A DNA stretch of 64,000 nucleotides, taken from assembly GCF_037971845.1 (NCBI RefSeq), contig NZ_CP150227.1, positions 1,240,001-1,304,000 of the forward strand. The letters run 5' to 3'. The position numbers and the translations under genes are program-made. This DNA is from Paenibacillus sp. FSL R5-0766 (GTDB lineage: Bacteria; Bacillota; Bacilli; Paenibacillales; Paenibacillaceae). Positions 14,688 through 22,509 of this stretch are shown here, in pieces. The notes below the pieces were generated by a model, which did not search any database, had not been told where the DNA came from, and saw nothing but the letters and a program-made list of their open reading frames with translations. Position 1 is the stretch's first letter, and each line of letters starts with the position of its first letter.

Positions 14688-15704
14688 TCACTTGCTTCGT
14701 ACTAACAGGTACAAAAAGTAAGGTGCACCAATCGCAGCAACCACCACGCCTGCCGGAATGGCATTAGGCTGAAAGATCGTTCGCCCGATCGTATCAGCGG
14801 TCACCAGAATAACCATACCGATGAGCCCGGCGGCTGGAATCAGATGCCGATGCATCGGACCCACAAGTCTACGCGCCAGATGTGGCGCAGCCAGACCGAT
14901 AAAGCCGATCCCACCAGCCATCGATACACTGACGGCAGACAAAGCCACGGCACAGAGCAGCAAAATAACACGCTGGGATCGGACAGGTGTCCCGATACTG
15001 GTTGCGGCAGCATCTCCAAGATTGAAGGCATCGAGTGTTTTGGATCGACTCCAAATATAAGAAATACATAGCACCACCCAAGGAAGCAAAGCTTGCACAT
15101 GAATCCAATCCCGGCCCCAGACGCTTCCTGCCAGCCAGCGAGCGGCAAAGGAATAGGTATCTTCATCCAGACGCAGGGATAGGTAGAGTGTTAACGCATG
15201 GAACCCGGCCGCTACCGCGATTCCCACCAGAATCAGCTTAATGGGTGATACGCCGTTATGGCGATCATAAGATAACAGCATGATGATCAGGGCGGCGGCC
15301 ACACTGCCTGCAAAAGCAAACAACGGGATTAGCAAGGCCACAGAGCCATCCATCGTAAAGGAGAGACTAACAAACACCATTAGTCCAAAGGCTGCCCCCG
15401 CATGTAATCCCAGAATCCCCGGGTCCGCAAGTGGATTGCGGGTGATCCCTTGCAAGGCCGCTCCGGCAATACCAAGTCCTGCTCCAGCCAGTACAGTTAC
15501 CAGGATGCGAGGCAGTCGGTAATCAAACAGTACAATCTGATCATCCGAACTGCCATTACCAAGCAAAGTCTGTAACACAGCCGCTGGGGAGAGACGAATG
15601 GTTCCCGTGTTCAGGCTGATCACAATAACGGCAATGGCGATACAGAGCAGCGTGATACTGACAACTATCGAACGTTTACCTCGTGAAGGTGTATTAAAAT
15701 TCAT
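14688..15704 (-). CDS. FecCD-type siderophore ABC permease, subunit 2
   Basis: Protein of 338 residues with about nine to ten transmembrane helices. It has the FecCD family motifs RLPRILVTVLAGAGLGIAGAALQGITRNPLADPGILG near residues 65-100 and GGIGFIGLAAPHLARRLVG near residue 265, the coupling helix that meets the ATPase. It pairs with the permease encoded immediately upstream (two bases between the stop and this start), forming a heterodimeric channel as in FeuB/FeuC. No ATPase gene is present in the operon, so a shared ATPase elsewhere (as YusV in B. subtilis) is expected. It is most likely expressed from the Fur-boxed promoter at about 16800. Confidence 0.9.
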   Translation of the reverse strand: MNFNTPSRGKRSIVVSITLLCIAIAVIVISLNTGTIRLSPAAVLQTLLGNGSSDDQIVLFDYRLPRILVTVLAGAGLGIAGAALQGITRNPLADPGILGLHAGAAFGLMVFVSLSFTMDGSVALLIPLFAFAGSVAAALIIMLLSYDRHNGVSPIKLILVGIAVAAGFHALTLYLSLRLDEDTYSFAARWLAGSVWGRDWIHVQALLPWVVLCISYIWSRSKTLDAFNLGDAAATSIGTPVRSQRVILLLCAVALSAVSVSMAGGIGFIGLAAPHLARRLVGPMHRHLIPAAGLIGMVILVTADTIGRTIFQPNAIPAGVVVAAIGAPYFLYLLVRSK

Positions 15705-15706
15705 CG

Positions 15707-16780
15707 CTACAAGGCCCTCCTTTCTTTACGGGCCAGATAGAGGAAGAACGGTACACCGACAAAAGCGACCATAATGCCTACCGCGAGCTCCTCGGGCGGG
15801 TTCACGATGCGTGAGCCCAGATCGGCGAGCACCAGTAATATCGCTCCAAGCAGAGAAGACATCGGAATGATGAGTCGATAATCCACACCCACCAGTTTGC
15901 GTGAGATATGAGGGATGACGAGTCCGACAAATCCAATCGAGCCTACTGCCGACACGGACACACCAGCCAGCACAACAACCGCAGCGAGGGCAAGAAATCT
16001 TGTCAAGCGCAGGTTGATCCCGAGATTAATCGCGACTTCTTCACCGAGTGACATAAGCGATACACGCCGGGCGAGTGGCATGATCAGCACCAGCGTCACG
16101 AGCAGCACGGGAAGAATTATCTTCAGATGCCGCCATTCAATTCCGCCAAAACCTCCCGCATACCAGAAGACCAGATCCTGACTCAGGTCAAAATAAATGG
16201 CAACTCCTGTGCTGAGCGAGGTTAACATGGCCGCAATAACGGCCCCGGCAACGGTCAGTCTGATGGAATTCATACCACCAGGTGCTACCATTCCAAGCAG
16301 GAAGATTAGCAGTGTGCCCAGAACAGCCCCCACGAATGATAAAACCATGATCCAGCCGTATGACAGTCCGGGCCAAAAGGCAAAGCTCAGTGCTACGACA
16401 AAAGTGGCTCCAGCATTAATGCCCAGAATGCCTGTGTCTGCCAGCGGATTACGTGTAATGCCTTGCATTAAAGCTCCTGCAACGGCAAAGGCAGCGCCGA
16501 TAATAACCGCGGCAAGGACACGAGGCAGCCGCAGCTCATGAATAATCTGATGTGGTGTCAAAGCTGGGTTGTACTGAAATATGGCAGCCCATACGGTTTC
16601 CAGCGTTAACCCTTTGGCACCTAAAGAGATCGCGACAAACATACTTAGCAGCAGTATGGCTAAGGCAGACAAAAACGTCAGCCCAACGGTTACTGCAGAT
16701 TTTCTTGAATTAGACGGACGATGTGGCAGTCCCGGATGTTGAATACGGGTCACTCCTTTGGTACCAACAACGCATTTCAT
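15707..16780 (-). CDS. FecCD-type siderophore ABC permease, subunit 1
   Basis: Up to 357 residues with about nine to ten transmembrane helices. It has the family motifs RLPRVLAAVIIGAAFAVAGALMQGITRNPLADTGILG and GSIGFVGLVIPHISRKLVG. The start is uncertain: the ATG at 16780 has no ribosome binding site and lies immediately after the Fur box, whereas AAAGGAG occurs inside the frame around 16753-16759, pointing to a start further in (GTG near 16753 or a rare ATT near 16744). The first transmembrane helix begins only at about residue 30, so losing 9-12 residues would do no harm. It is first of the three transport genes and next after the AraC-type activator gene on the same strand. Confidence 0.85.
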   Translation of the reverse strand: MKCVVGTKGVTRIQHPGLPHRPSNSRKSAVTVGLTFLSALAILLLSMFVAISLGAKGLTLETVWAAIFQYNPALTPHQIIHELRLPRVLAAVIIGAAFAVAGALMQGITRNPLADTGILGINAGATFVVALSFAFWPGLSYGWIMVLSFVGAVLGTLLIFLLGMVAPGGMNSIRLTVAGAVIAAMLTSLSTGVAIYFDLSQDLVFWYAGGFGGIEWRHLKIILPVLLVTLVLIMPLARRVSLMSLGEEVAINLGINLRLTRFLALAAVVVLAGVSVSAVGSIGFVGLVIPHISRKLVGVDYRLIIPMSSLLGAILLVLADLGSRIVNPPEELAVGIMVAFVGVPFFLYLARKERRAL

Positions 16781-16786
16781 TGTTAT

Positions 16787-16801
16787 TGATTATCATTATC
16801 A
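16787..16801 (-). promoter_or_regulatory. Fur box before the siderophore transport genes
   Basis: TGATTATCATTATCA matches the 7-1-7 Fur consensus TGATAAT-N-ATTATCA with one mismatch. It lies eleven bases downstream of a minus-strand TATAAT (16812-16817), covering the expected transcription start, so iron-loaded Fur would block the promoter. Confidence 0.85.
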
Positions 16802-16816
16802 ATTAGTGATCATTAT

Positions 16817-16859
16817 AGAATCTTAATTCAGGCCCGTACATGGCATAAATTAAGATTCT
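16817..16859 (-). promoter_or_regulatory. Inverted repeat upstream of the siderophore promoter, candidate activator site
   Basis: AGAATCTTAATT (16817-16828) and AATTAAGATTCT (16848-16859) form a perfect 12-bp inverted repeat with a 19-base spacer. On the minus strand it lies directly upstream of the TATAAT at 16812-16817 and replaces any clear -35 box. That position suits an AraC-type activator such as the product of the next gene. It has no U-run, so a terminator is unlikely. Confidence 0.5.
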
Positions 16860-16879
16860 GGAGATGGACATTTTTTAGA

Positions 16880-18610
16880 TTACAAAAGTGAAGGTTTGTT
16901 CGTCAACATAGAGAGCGCTTCATCGAGCTGGATGTTGATGGAATATGGAGCATATACGACCCATGAGTTCCAGTCGATGAGATGTACACGTCCGTTTTTT
17001 ACCGCAGGATGGCTGTTCCACAGTGGATTTGAAGCCATCTCTTTCAACAGTGTTGCCTTTTCATGCATGGAATTAATCGCCAGTACCAGCACATCTGCCT
17101 CCAGTCCGTCCCATTCTCCTGGTGTGAAGGGCAGCCAGTTGAATCCAATGCCGGGAGATTTGCCAGCCAGTTCGGTCTGAATACGCTGAGGAGCGGCCAG
17201 TTGCAAGGTTCGATAAAAGACATGTCCAAAGTTCCGATGGCTGTACATCCGTGGACCTTTAGGCGTTAACGTGCCAACGGCAACGGTGATGTCCCCGACG
17301 AATTCCTTGATTTTTTTGCGTGCACGCTCTGCCTTGCGTTCATGTCGATCCAGCCAATCTGTGGCTGCTTGGGTGCGATCCACAATGGATGCAATCTGAT
17401 GCAGATGACCAAAGACGTCTGTCTGGTTCCAGGGAATCGTGATGATGGGCGCGACATCGCCAATATGCTCCATGGCTTTGGCAGCTGCATTGTCCTTGGT
17501 CAGAATCAATTCAGGATTCACATCCAGGAAAGCCTGACGTCCCTGTTCCCAAGGTTCATAGGCGTGGAAGGGCAGCGTCAGCGATTTGGGCATATGAGGA
17601 AGATGGCCTTGGATCTGAGCTGCGCATGGCGTGATGCCAAGTGTCATCAGGTGGTCCGTGTATGGATAGGAGAGCGACACGATATTTCGGTGGACCTGCT
17701 TCGAATAGGAAGTTGGCGCATAACCGGCATGGTTTCGGAAACGTCGGCTGAAATAAAATTCGTCACGGTAACCCACTTCACGAGCCACATCACGGATACG
17801 CAGATCTGAAGTGAGCAGTAATTCCTTGGCCCGGTTCATACGCAGATGAGTGATGTATTCAATCGGATTTTTCTGCATGCGGCTCTTGAATAGCTGCGAG
17901 TAATAGGACGGGTGCATGTCAGCCAGTTCAGCCAGCTTTTCCAGCTTGATCTCGTGCATATAGTTTTCGCGCATGTATTGCAGGGTGGACCTGAGCCACT
18001 GTTCGGGTTCATCCTGCCCAGCCCCTTCGTCAGTCTGGTCTTCTTGAGGCCAGAGCATATGTAACAGTTCCGTCAGGAAGAGCTGTGCCTTCAGGCCTGT
18101 TTCCAAACCTTCATTGCTTAATTGTGTAAGCTGTGCGGCAATGCGCTGTATACCGTAAAATGGGCCCTGAATCCAGCCTGTAACAGGTGAACTGAGCTCA
18201 CGTTCGTAGATTCGTCTGGCTTTTGTTTTCTCCGTAGCCCGATACATATCAAAGTGAATGATATACAGTTCAATATCATGGTCTTCATCACTAATCAGTT
18301 CAATTGCATTTCCTGGTAGGGACAGACAAGCTGATTTGCGAACCACGTGAGATTGGATCCCATTCATGATCAGTTGGCCTGTGAATTTGTGCATGTATAT
18401 GAAGGTATGATGAGCTAACTCAGTTGTGGACCAGCGCCATTTCTCACGGGTTATAATATGTTCTGTCTGACGAAGTTCGATAAGGGTATCATTCAAGAAT
18501 GCATCCAGCTCTGCTCGGGTTGAGAATTCCTTTTCTGAATCGGGACTTGTCTGCTGATGCAACGTGTGTGGATTCATGCCGCTGTGGGCGGTACCCGGGA
18601 TGGTAGTCAT
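16880..18610 (-). CDS. AraC regulator fused to a siderophore-binding domain (Btr-like)
   Basis: Protein of 576 residues in three parts: an N-terminal cupin-like region (about 50-200), an AraC double helix-turn-helix (205-303; LEKLAELADMHPSYYSQLF and IRDVAREVGYRDEFYFSRRF), and a C-terminal FecB-like binding-protein domain (308-576) with DVNPELILTKDN and PWNQTDVFGHL. B. subtilis Btr has the same layout: it binds bacillibactin through the C-terminal domain and activates feuABC. Here the gene lies just upstream of, and on the same strand as, the permease/lipoprotein genes, with a Fur box and an inverted repeat between. GAGGAGGA precedes the ATG. It probably senses the internalised siderophore and activates its uptake genes; the ligand itself is inferred. 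Confidence 0.88.
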   Translation of the reverse strand: MTTIPGTAHSGMNPHTLHQQTSPDSEKEFSTRAELDAFLNDTLIELRQTEHIITREKWRWSTTELAHHTFIYMHKFTGQLIMNGIQSHVVRKSACLSLPGNAIELISDEDHDIELYIIHFDMYRATEKTKARRIYERELSSPVTGWIQGPFYGIQRIAAQLTQLSNEGLETGLKAQLFLTELLHMLWPQEDQTDEGAGQDEPEQWLRSTLQYMRENYMHEIKLEKLAELADMHPSYYSQLFKSRMQKNPIEYITHLRMNRAKELLLTSDLRIRDVAREVGYRDEFYFSRRFRNHAGYAPTSYSKQVHRNIVSLSYPYTDHLMTLGITPCAAQIQGHLPHMPKSLTLPFHAYEPWEQGRQAFLDVNPELILTKDNAAAKAMEHIGDVAPIITIPWNQTDVFGHLHQIASIVDRTQAATDWLDRHERKAERARKKIKEFVGDITVAVGTLTPKGPRMYSHRNFGHVFYRTLQLAAPQRIQTELAGKSPGIGFNWLPFTPGEWDGLEADVLVLAINSMHEKATLLKEMASNPLWNSHPAVKNGRVHLIDWNSWVVYAPYSINIQLDEALSMLTNKPSLL

Positions 18611-19100
18611 GGTGTTATGCGTCCTCCTCTCTTATGAACAGTTTAGGTAATAATTGAATCTGGAACGTACCATATTTTCTCTGACCTGAAGGTCTTTCTT
18701 GAACGTCTATTGATGCGTTTTGCATGATTTTATGATTACTGGCTGCCTTGTCAAAAACGCGTTTGCAGTATAGTCAGAAGTTTTATGAATAGCACACGGG
18801 TATGATCCCGTTATCAGATGTGATCGATAGTTTAACCAGATTGTCGCTAGTTACAAGTATGTTTAGGGACAAGACTTCTTGGCTCTAGTCTGCTGATAAT
18901 CTTAGCAAATCTATTGGAGAATTGAAAATGTACACAGATATGTTCGAGGCCCTGATGAGCTCGAAGTCTATTGAAAGCACATCATCGAAATCGTTTTCTG
19001 ACGTAAGCGTTTCTTTTTGGTAAAATATAAGGGGATAACATGTTGGCCTGATCTGAATCATGAACCTTTTCAACTCAAATTGCAGTAGGGAGGCTTTAAT
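18611..19100. other. Intergenic region between divergent genes
   Basis: About 490 bases between the Btr-like gene (minus) and the dehydrogenase gene (plus). It must hold both promoters. I see no convincing gene, repeat or terminator. A GGGAGG ribosome binding site for the plus-strand gene ends the region. Confidence 0.5.
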
Positions 19101-20102
19101 ATGACAGAAGTAGTGGGACGGGACAAAGTACGCTGGGGCATTATGGGCACGGGATGGATTGCATCCCAGTTTGCAAGGGATCTGGAGCATGCGGGAAACG
19201 CTGTGAAAGCAGCGGTAGGTTCACGGACAGCGGGAAGTGCGGAGAAGTTTGCAGATGAATATGGTTTTGCACGCGCTTACGGTTCTTATGATGAGATGCT
19301 GCAAGATCCTGAGGTAGATATTATCTATGTGGCAACACCTCACCCTGTGCATAAGGAGAATGTAATGGCTTGTCTGGAGGCAGGCAAGGCAGTGCTCTGT
19401 GAAAAGCCGTTTACGATGAATGCACGTCAGTTGGAGCAACTGGTGGAGACGGCACGGGAGCGTAACCTTTTCCTGATGGAAGGGATGTGGACACGCTTTT
19501 TGCCACCGATCGCTCAAGCCAGAGCATGGATTGCAGAAGGACGAATCGGTGAAGTACGTTTGCTCCAAGCAGACTTTGGATTCCGTGTCGGCTGGGAGCC
19601 GGAAGGAAGATTGCTTAATCCGGATCTGGGTGGAGGCGCATTGTTGGATGCAGGGGTATACCCGATCTCCTTTGCTTCGATGATCTTTGGCGAACAGCCC
19701 CAGCATGTCTGGAGTACGGCCAATATTGGTGAGACGGGTGTGGACGAGCAGTTTTCCGTATTGTTGTCCTATTCCGAGGGACGTTCTGCATCACTGAGTG
19801 CTGCCATTCGTCTGAACCTCAGCAATGAAGCCGTCATATACGGTACGGAAGGCAAGATTCGTCTACCTTTATTCCTGGCGGGCAAAGAAGCCTATCTGCA
19901 TGTGAATGGTCAGGATGAGCCTGAGAAGTTCACGGATGATCGAACATGTATTGGTTATGCTTTTGAGGCGGAAGAAGCAGGACGTTGTATCCTCGAAGGT
20001 CGGACGGAGAGTAACACCATTAAGCTGGACGAATCCCTGGAAATCATGAAGCTGATGGACACAATTCGGGGTCAGTGGGGATTACGTTACAAATCGGAGT
20101 AA
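19101..20102 (+). CDS. Gfo/Idh/MocA family oxidoreductase (dihydrodiol dehydrogenase-like)
   Basis: Protein of 333 residues. An N-terminal Rossmann fold begins VRWGIMGTGWIASQFA (nucleotide-binding GxGxxA-type loop), continues to VDIIYVATPHPVHKEN and includes the family motif CEKPFTMNARQLE, whose lysine is the usual catalytic residue. The C-terminal alpha/beta domain has GGGALLDAGVYPISFASMIFGE, typical of the dihydrodiol/xylose dehydrogenase branch. It would oxidise or reduce a sugar or cyclic polyol with NAD(P). GGGAGG lies eight bases before the ATG. The pyroglutamyl peptidase gene follows after about 20 bases and may be co-transcribed, but the two functions do not suggest a shared pathway. 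The substrate is unknown. Confidence 0.85.
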   Translation: MTEVVGRDKVRWGIMGTGWIASQFARDLEHAGNAVKAAVGSRTAGSAEKFADEYGFARAYGSYDEMLQDPEVDIIYVATPHPVHKENVMACLEAGKAVLCEKPFTMNARQLEQLVETARERNLFLMEGMWTRFLPPIAQARAWIAEGRIGEVRLLQADFGFRVGWEPEGRLLNPDLGGGALLDAGVYPISFASMIFGEQPQHVWSTANIGETGVDEQFSVLLSYSEGRSASLSAAIRLNLSNEAVIYGTEGKIRLPLFLAGKEAYLHVNGQDEPEKFTDDRTCIGYAFEAEEAGRCILEGRTESNTIKLDESLEIMKLMDTIRGQWGLRYKSE

Positions 20103-20122
20103 CAGACAGGAGCTGACGTGTG

Positions 20123-20746
20123 ATGGTGAAGATTCTGATATCCGGGTTTGAACCTTTTGGCGGGGATGCGGTGAATCCGACGGGGGCATTAATGGATGCT
20201 CTTGCAAACGAAGTGATCGAGGGTGCTGATCTAAAAACAGTACTGTTGCCCGTGCACTTTGATGAATGTGCAGACCTGCTAATCGCAGAGATGGAAGCCT
20301 ATCGGCCAGATGTCGTCATCGCCTGTGGGCTGGCCAAGGGCAGAACATCCATCACACCGGAGCGGATCGCCGTGAATGTCAAAGACATTCCGCCAGGCTC
20401 CTACGCGGATAACCAAGGACAGCGTCCTGTGGACGAGCCAATTGTAGACGGCAGCCCGGACGGTTTGTTCTCCACGTTACCCATACGTGCCATGGTGAAT
20501 GACATGTCCGCAGCGGGTATTCCAGCTACCGTGTCCAATACAGCAGGTACATATATCTGCAACAACACGATGTATCGGGTACTGGATCACATTCGTATAG
20601 GGCATCTTCCGATCCGTGCAGGATTTGTACACTTTCCTGCCTCCACAGAGATGGCGGTGTTGCAGCCTTCCGTCCCTTCGCTACCTACTCACATGATGCT
20701 GGATGCGCTGCGGATCATGATTCGCACGGTTGTGGCTGAGTCGTAG
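20123..20746 (+). CDS. pcp: Pyroglutamyl-peptidase I (pyrrolidone-carboxylate peptidase)
   Basis: Protein of 207 residues of peptidase family C15. It removes N-terminal pyroglutamate from peptides in the cytoplasm. The start LISGFEPFGGDAVNPT is diagnostic, and all three catalytic residues are present: Glu80 (RTSITPERIAVN), Cys146 (TAGTYICNN) and His170 (GFVHFPAS). The length equals that of family members. The ATG at 20123 lies ten bases from AGGAG; a GTG at 20120 has seven-base spacing and is equally possible, changing one residue. No terminator follows directly; the next clear hairpin is at 20975. Confidence 0.95.
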   Translation: MVKILISGFEPFGGDAVNPTGALMDALANEVIEGADLKTVLLPVHFDECADLLIAEMEAYRPDVVIACGLAKGRTSITPERIAVNVKDIPPGSYADNQGQRPVDEPIVDGSPDGLFSTLPIRAMVNDMSAAGIPATVSNTAGTYICNNTMYRVLDHIRIGHLPIRAGFVHFPASTEMAVLQPSVPSLPTHMMLDALRIMIRTVVAES

Positions 20747-20974
20747 GGAATGGTTGCAATCGTTCGGTTGCGGTTGCAGCAGATCGTAGGTGACGGTTGG
20801 TTGGATTCGTAGACCGCTGTTGTGAGAGGGAGAGCAGTGGGTTGGGATCGGTTACAGTAGGGTTCAAGATGACGTGGAGAGCGTGGAGTTGCATGGGTTT
20901 CTTTCTGCTTCGATCTGGGGTTGAGTAGAGTGTTGGATATGAGTATAAATATGAAGTTGAATATAGAGTGAAAA

Positions 20975-21021
20975 AAAGAGCTGTCCCACCGTCATAAGTC
21001 TGACGTTAGGGACAGCTCTTT
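20975..21021. terminator. Strong bidirectional terminator
   Basis: AAAGAGCTGTCCC (20975-20987) pairs perfectly with GGGACAGCTCTTT (21009-21021). An A-run precedes it and T-rich sequence follows, so it can stop transcription from both sides. Confidence 0.85.
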
Positions 21022-21133
21022 CTATTTCGTGTGATGTGTCATGTGTAGTGTAGTCCAACATGGTTAGTGAGGTCACTAGTCTGCAGCAAGTATCTTGATG
21101 AAAGTTTTTTGCCAAGTTAAAGGTTAGACTCTA

Positions 21134-21189
21134 AAACCGCAAACCCGAAACCGCAAACCGCAAACCGCAAACCGCAAACCCGAAACCCG
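21134..21189. repeat. Heptanucleotide tandem array, eight units
   Basis: Eight contiguous 7-bp units, AAACCGC (five times) mixed with AAACCCG (three times), total 56 bp. The units are all pure with the two-variant pattern. The array lies in the pcp-mqnD gap and is not within an evident gene. Such short-unit arrays vary in copy number by slippage. Confidence 0.95.
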
Positions 21190-21546
21190 GTAAGGCTTAT
21201 ACAACTTTTGCTGGAAAGTAGGGATTAGCGAAATAGGTAAGGGAGAGTTAAAGCACAGTCTCCGATTCGTGCTCTCCTGAATACGATCTATACTAACCCT
21301 AAGTAACTAAGCTCTTAAGAAACAAGACGCAAGGACACCACCATCACCCTGGCTAGCTAAGTGGTTTGTATCCACGAAAACCCCGAATAGACTTCTACGA
21401 AGCTTACTCCTCAGAACACCTTGGAACGGACTCAAACGAATCGAGCACACGCTATTCGCTGATAAAACGCACATACCAATTTCTAACGAATCGTAGGATC
21501 GTTGTTGTGCGAAATTATGCGAGTTTGTTGGTGATATGAACGAATT

Positions 21547-21604
21547 CTAGCCGAATACGGTGTCTGAGATTCTTTAGAATTCTCATAACACGCTATTCGG
21601 CTAG
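21547..21604. repeat. 58-bp hairpin-forming inverted repeat
   Basis: CTAGCCGAATA (21547-21557) and TATTCGGCTAG (21594-21604) pair perfectly. Inside them GGTGT/ACAC-type and GAGAATTCT-like arms pair further. No U-run follows either side, so it is not a standard terminator. It is 63 bases downstream of the mqnD stop. Confidence 0.75.
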
Positions 21605-21666
21605 ATAAGGTGCGCTAGGTTCTTTAGATATAGATCGAAGAGAAACTAACTCAAATTAAATCAAAG

Positions 21667-22509
21667 TTAGATTCGCAACAGATCAAGGTCGAACTCGGGA
21701 ACGAGTCCTTCTTTCATGGCGCGGCCAAGCAGTGCAGTGATTGCACCGTAACCATCATCACCTAGGTTGGCGCTGAACTCGTTAACGTACAGGCCGATAT
21801 GTTGTGCAGCTACGTCAGGGTCCATTTCTTGTGCATGTTCCATAACGTATGCTTTCGACTCATCCGGGTGCGCCCATGCATATTCAACGGAGGCGCGTGC
21901 CCATCCGGCGAGGGCATGAGCGTCCATGTTGCGACGTGCGATGATCGCTCCAAGCGGGATCGGAAGGCCGGTGTCGCTTTCCCACCAGTTCCCAAGATCT
22001 GTCATTAGTTTGAGGTCATAGTTCTGGTACGTGAAACGTGCTTCATGGATGACAAGTCCGGCATCGATCTTGCCGTCCCGTACAGCAGGCATGATCTGGT
22101 CGAATGGCATGACAACAATCTCGCCTACACCGCCCGGAACATTTTGCGCTGCCCAAAGACGGAACAACAGATATGCTGTTGAGCGTTCACTTGGCACAGC
22201 AACCCGGCGTCCAGACAGATATGCTGGATCGGTCGTGCCATTTGCGGTCAGAACCAAAGGGCCACATCCTCTGCCAAGTGCGCCTCCAGCAGGAAGCAGA
22301 GCATAGTCAGATAACACGTATGGCAGTGCTGCATAAGATATTTTCATCACTTCAGGTGTGTCGGGTCCATCGGGATTTGCCGCCAGACCATTGGTAATAT
22401 CAATATCAGCATAACGGACATCCAGCTCAGGTGCGCCCGGGATCAACCCGTGCACCCACGCGTGAAAGATAAATGTATCGTTTGGACAAGGGGAAAATGC
22501 AATTTTCAT
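21667..22509 (-). CDS. mqnD: 1,4-dihydroxy-6-naphthoate synthase MqnD
   Basis: Protein of 280 residues. It converts cyclic dehypoxanthinylfutalosine to 1,4-dihydroxy-6-naphthoate in the futalosine route to menaquinone. It starts MKIAFSPCPNDTFIFHAWVHG, the family hallmark, and contains ITNGLAANPDG, PDTPEVMKISYAALPYVL, and GRGCGPLVL, which form the binding cleft of this periplasmic-binding-protein-like fold. The ATG overlaps the mqnB stop as ATGA, with GGGAGG inside the end of mqnB, so translation is coupled. A longer frame to 22578 exists but lies inside mqnB. The neighbour mqnB performs the earlier futalosine step. Other pathway genes are not in the window. Confidence 0.94.
   Translation of the reverse strand: MKIAFSPCPNDTFIFHAWVHGLIPGAPELDVRYADIDITNGLAANPDGPDTPEVMKISYAALPYVLSDYALLPAGGALGRGCGPLVLTANGTTDPAYLSGRRVAVPSERSTAYLLFRLWAAQNVPGGVGEIVVMPFDQIMPAVRDGKIDAGLVIHEARFTYQNYDLKLMTDLGNWWESDTGLPIPLGAIIARRNMDAHALAGWARASVEYAWAHPDESKAYVMEHAQEMDPDVAAQHIGLYVNEFSANLGDDGYGAITALLGRAMKEGLVPEFDLDLLRI

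Larger units (their letters stand above)
20747..21666. other. Repeat-rich intergenic region without a recognisable gene
   Basis: About 920 bases between pcp and mqnD, whose coding strands converge. It holds a terminator (20975-21021), a heptamer array (21134-21189), a 58-bp hairpin (21547-21604) and a 12-bp direct repeat ACACGCTATTCG (21447-21458 and 21588-21599) extended by similar flanks. Apart from these I see nothing coding. Confidence 0.6.

Noticed and set aside
16817..16859. Terminator of the Btr-like gene
   Set aside because: The hairpin has no U-run and directly abuts a TATAAT box, so an activator site is more likely.
18885..19190. Open frame of 101 codons on the minus strand
   Set aside because: It overlaps the start of the dehydrogenase gene, has no ribosome binding site and its composition is not protein-like.
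21134..21189. Possible CRISPR-like array
   Set aside because: Units are contiguous 7-mers with no spacers and no cas genes nearby.
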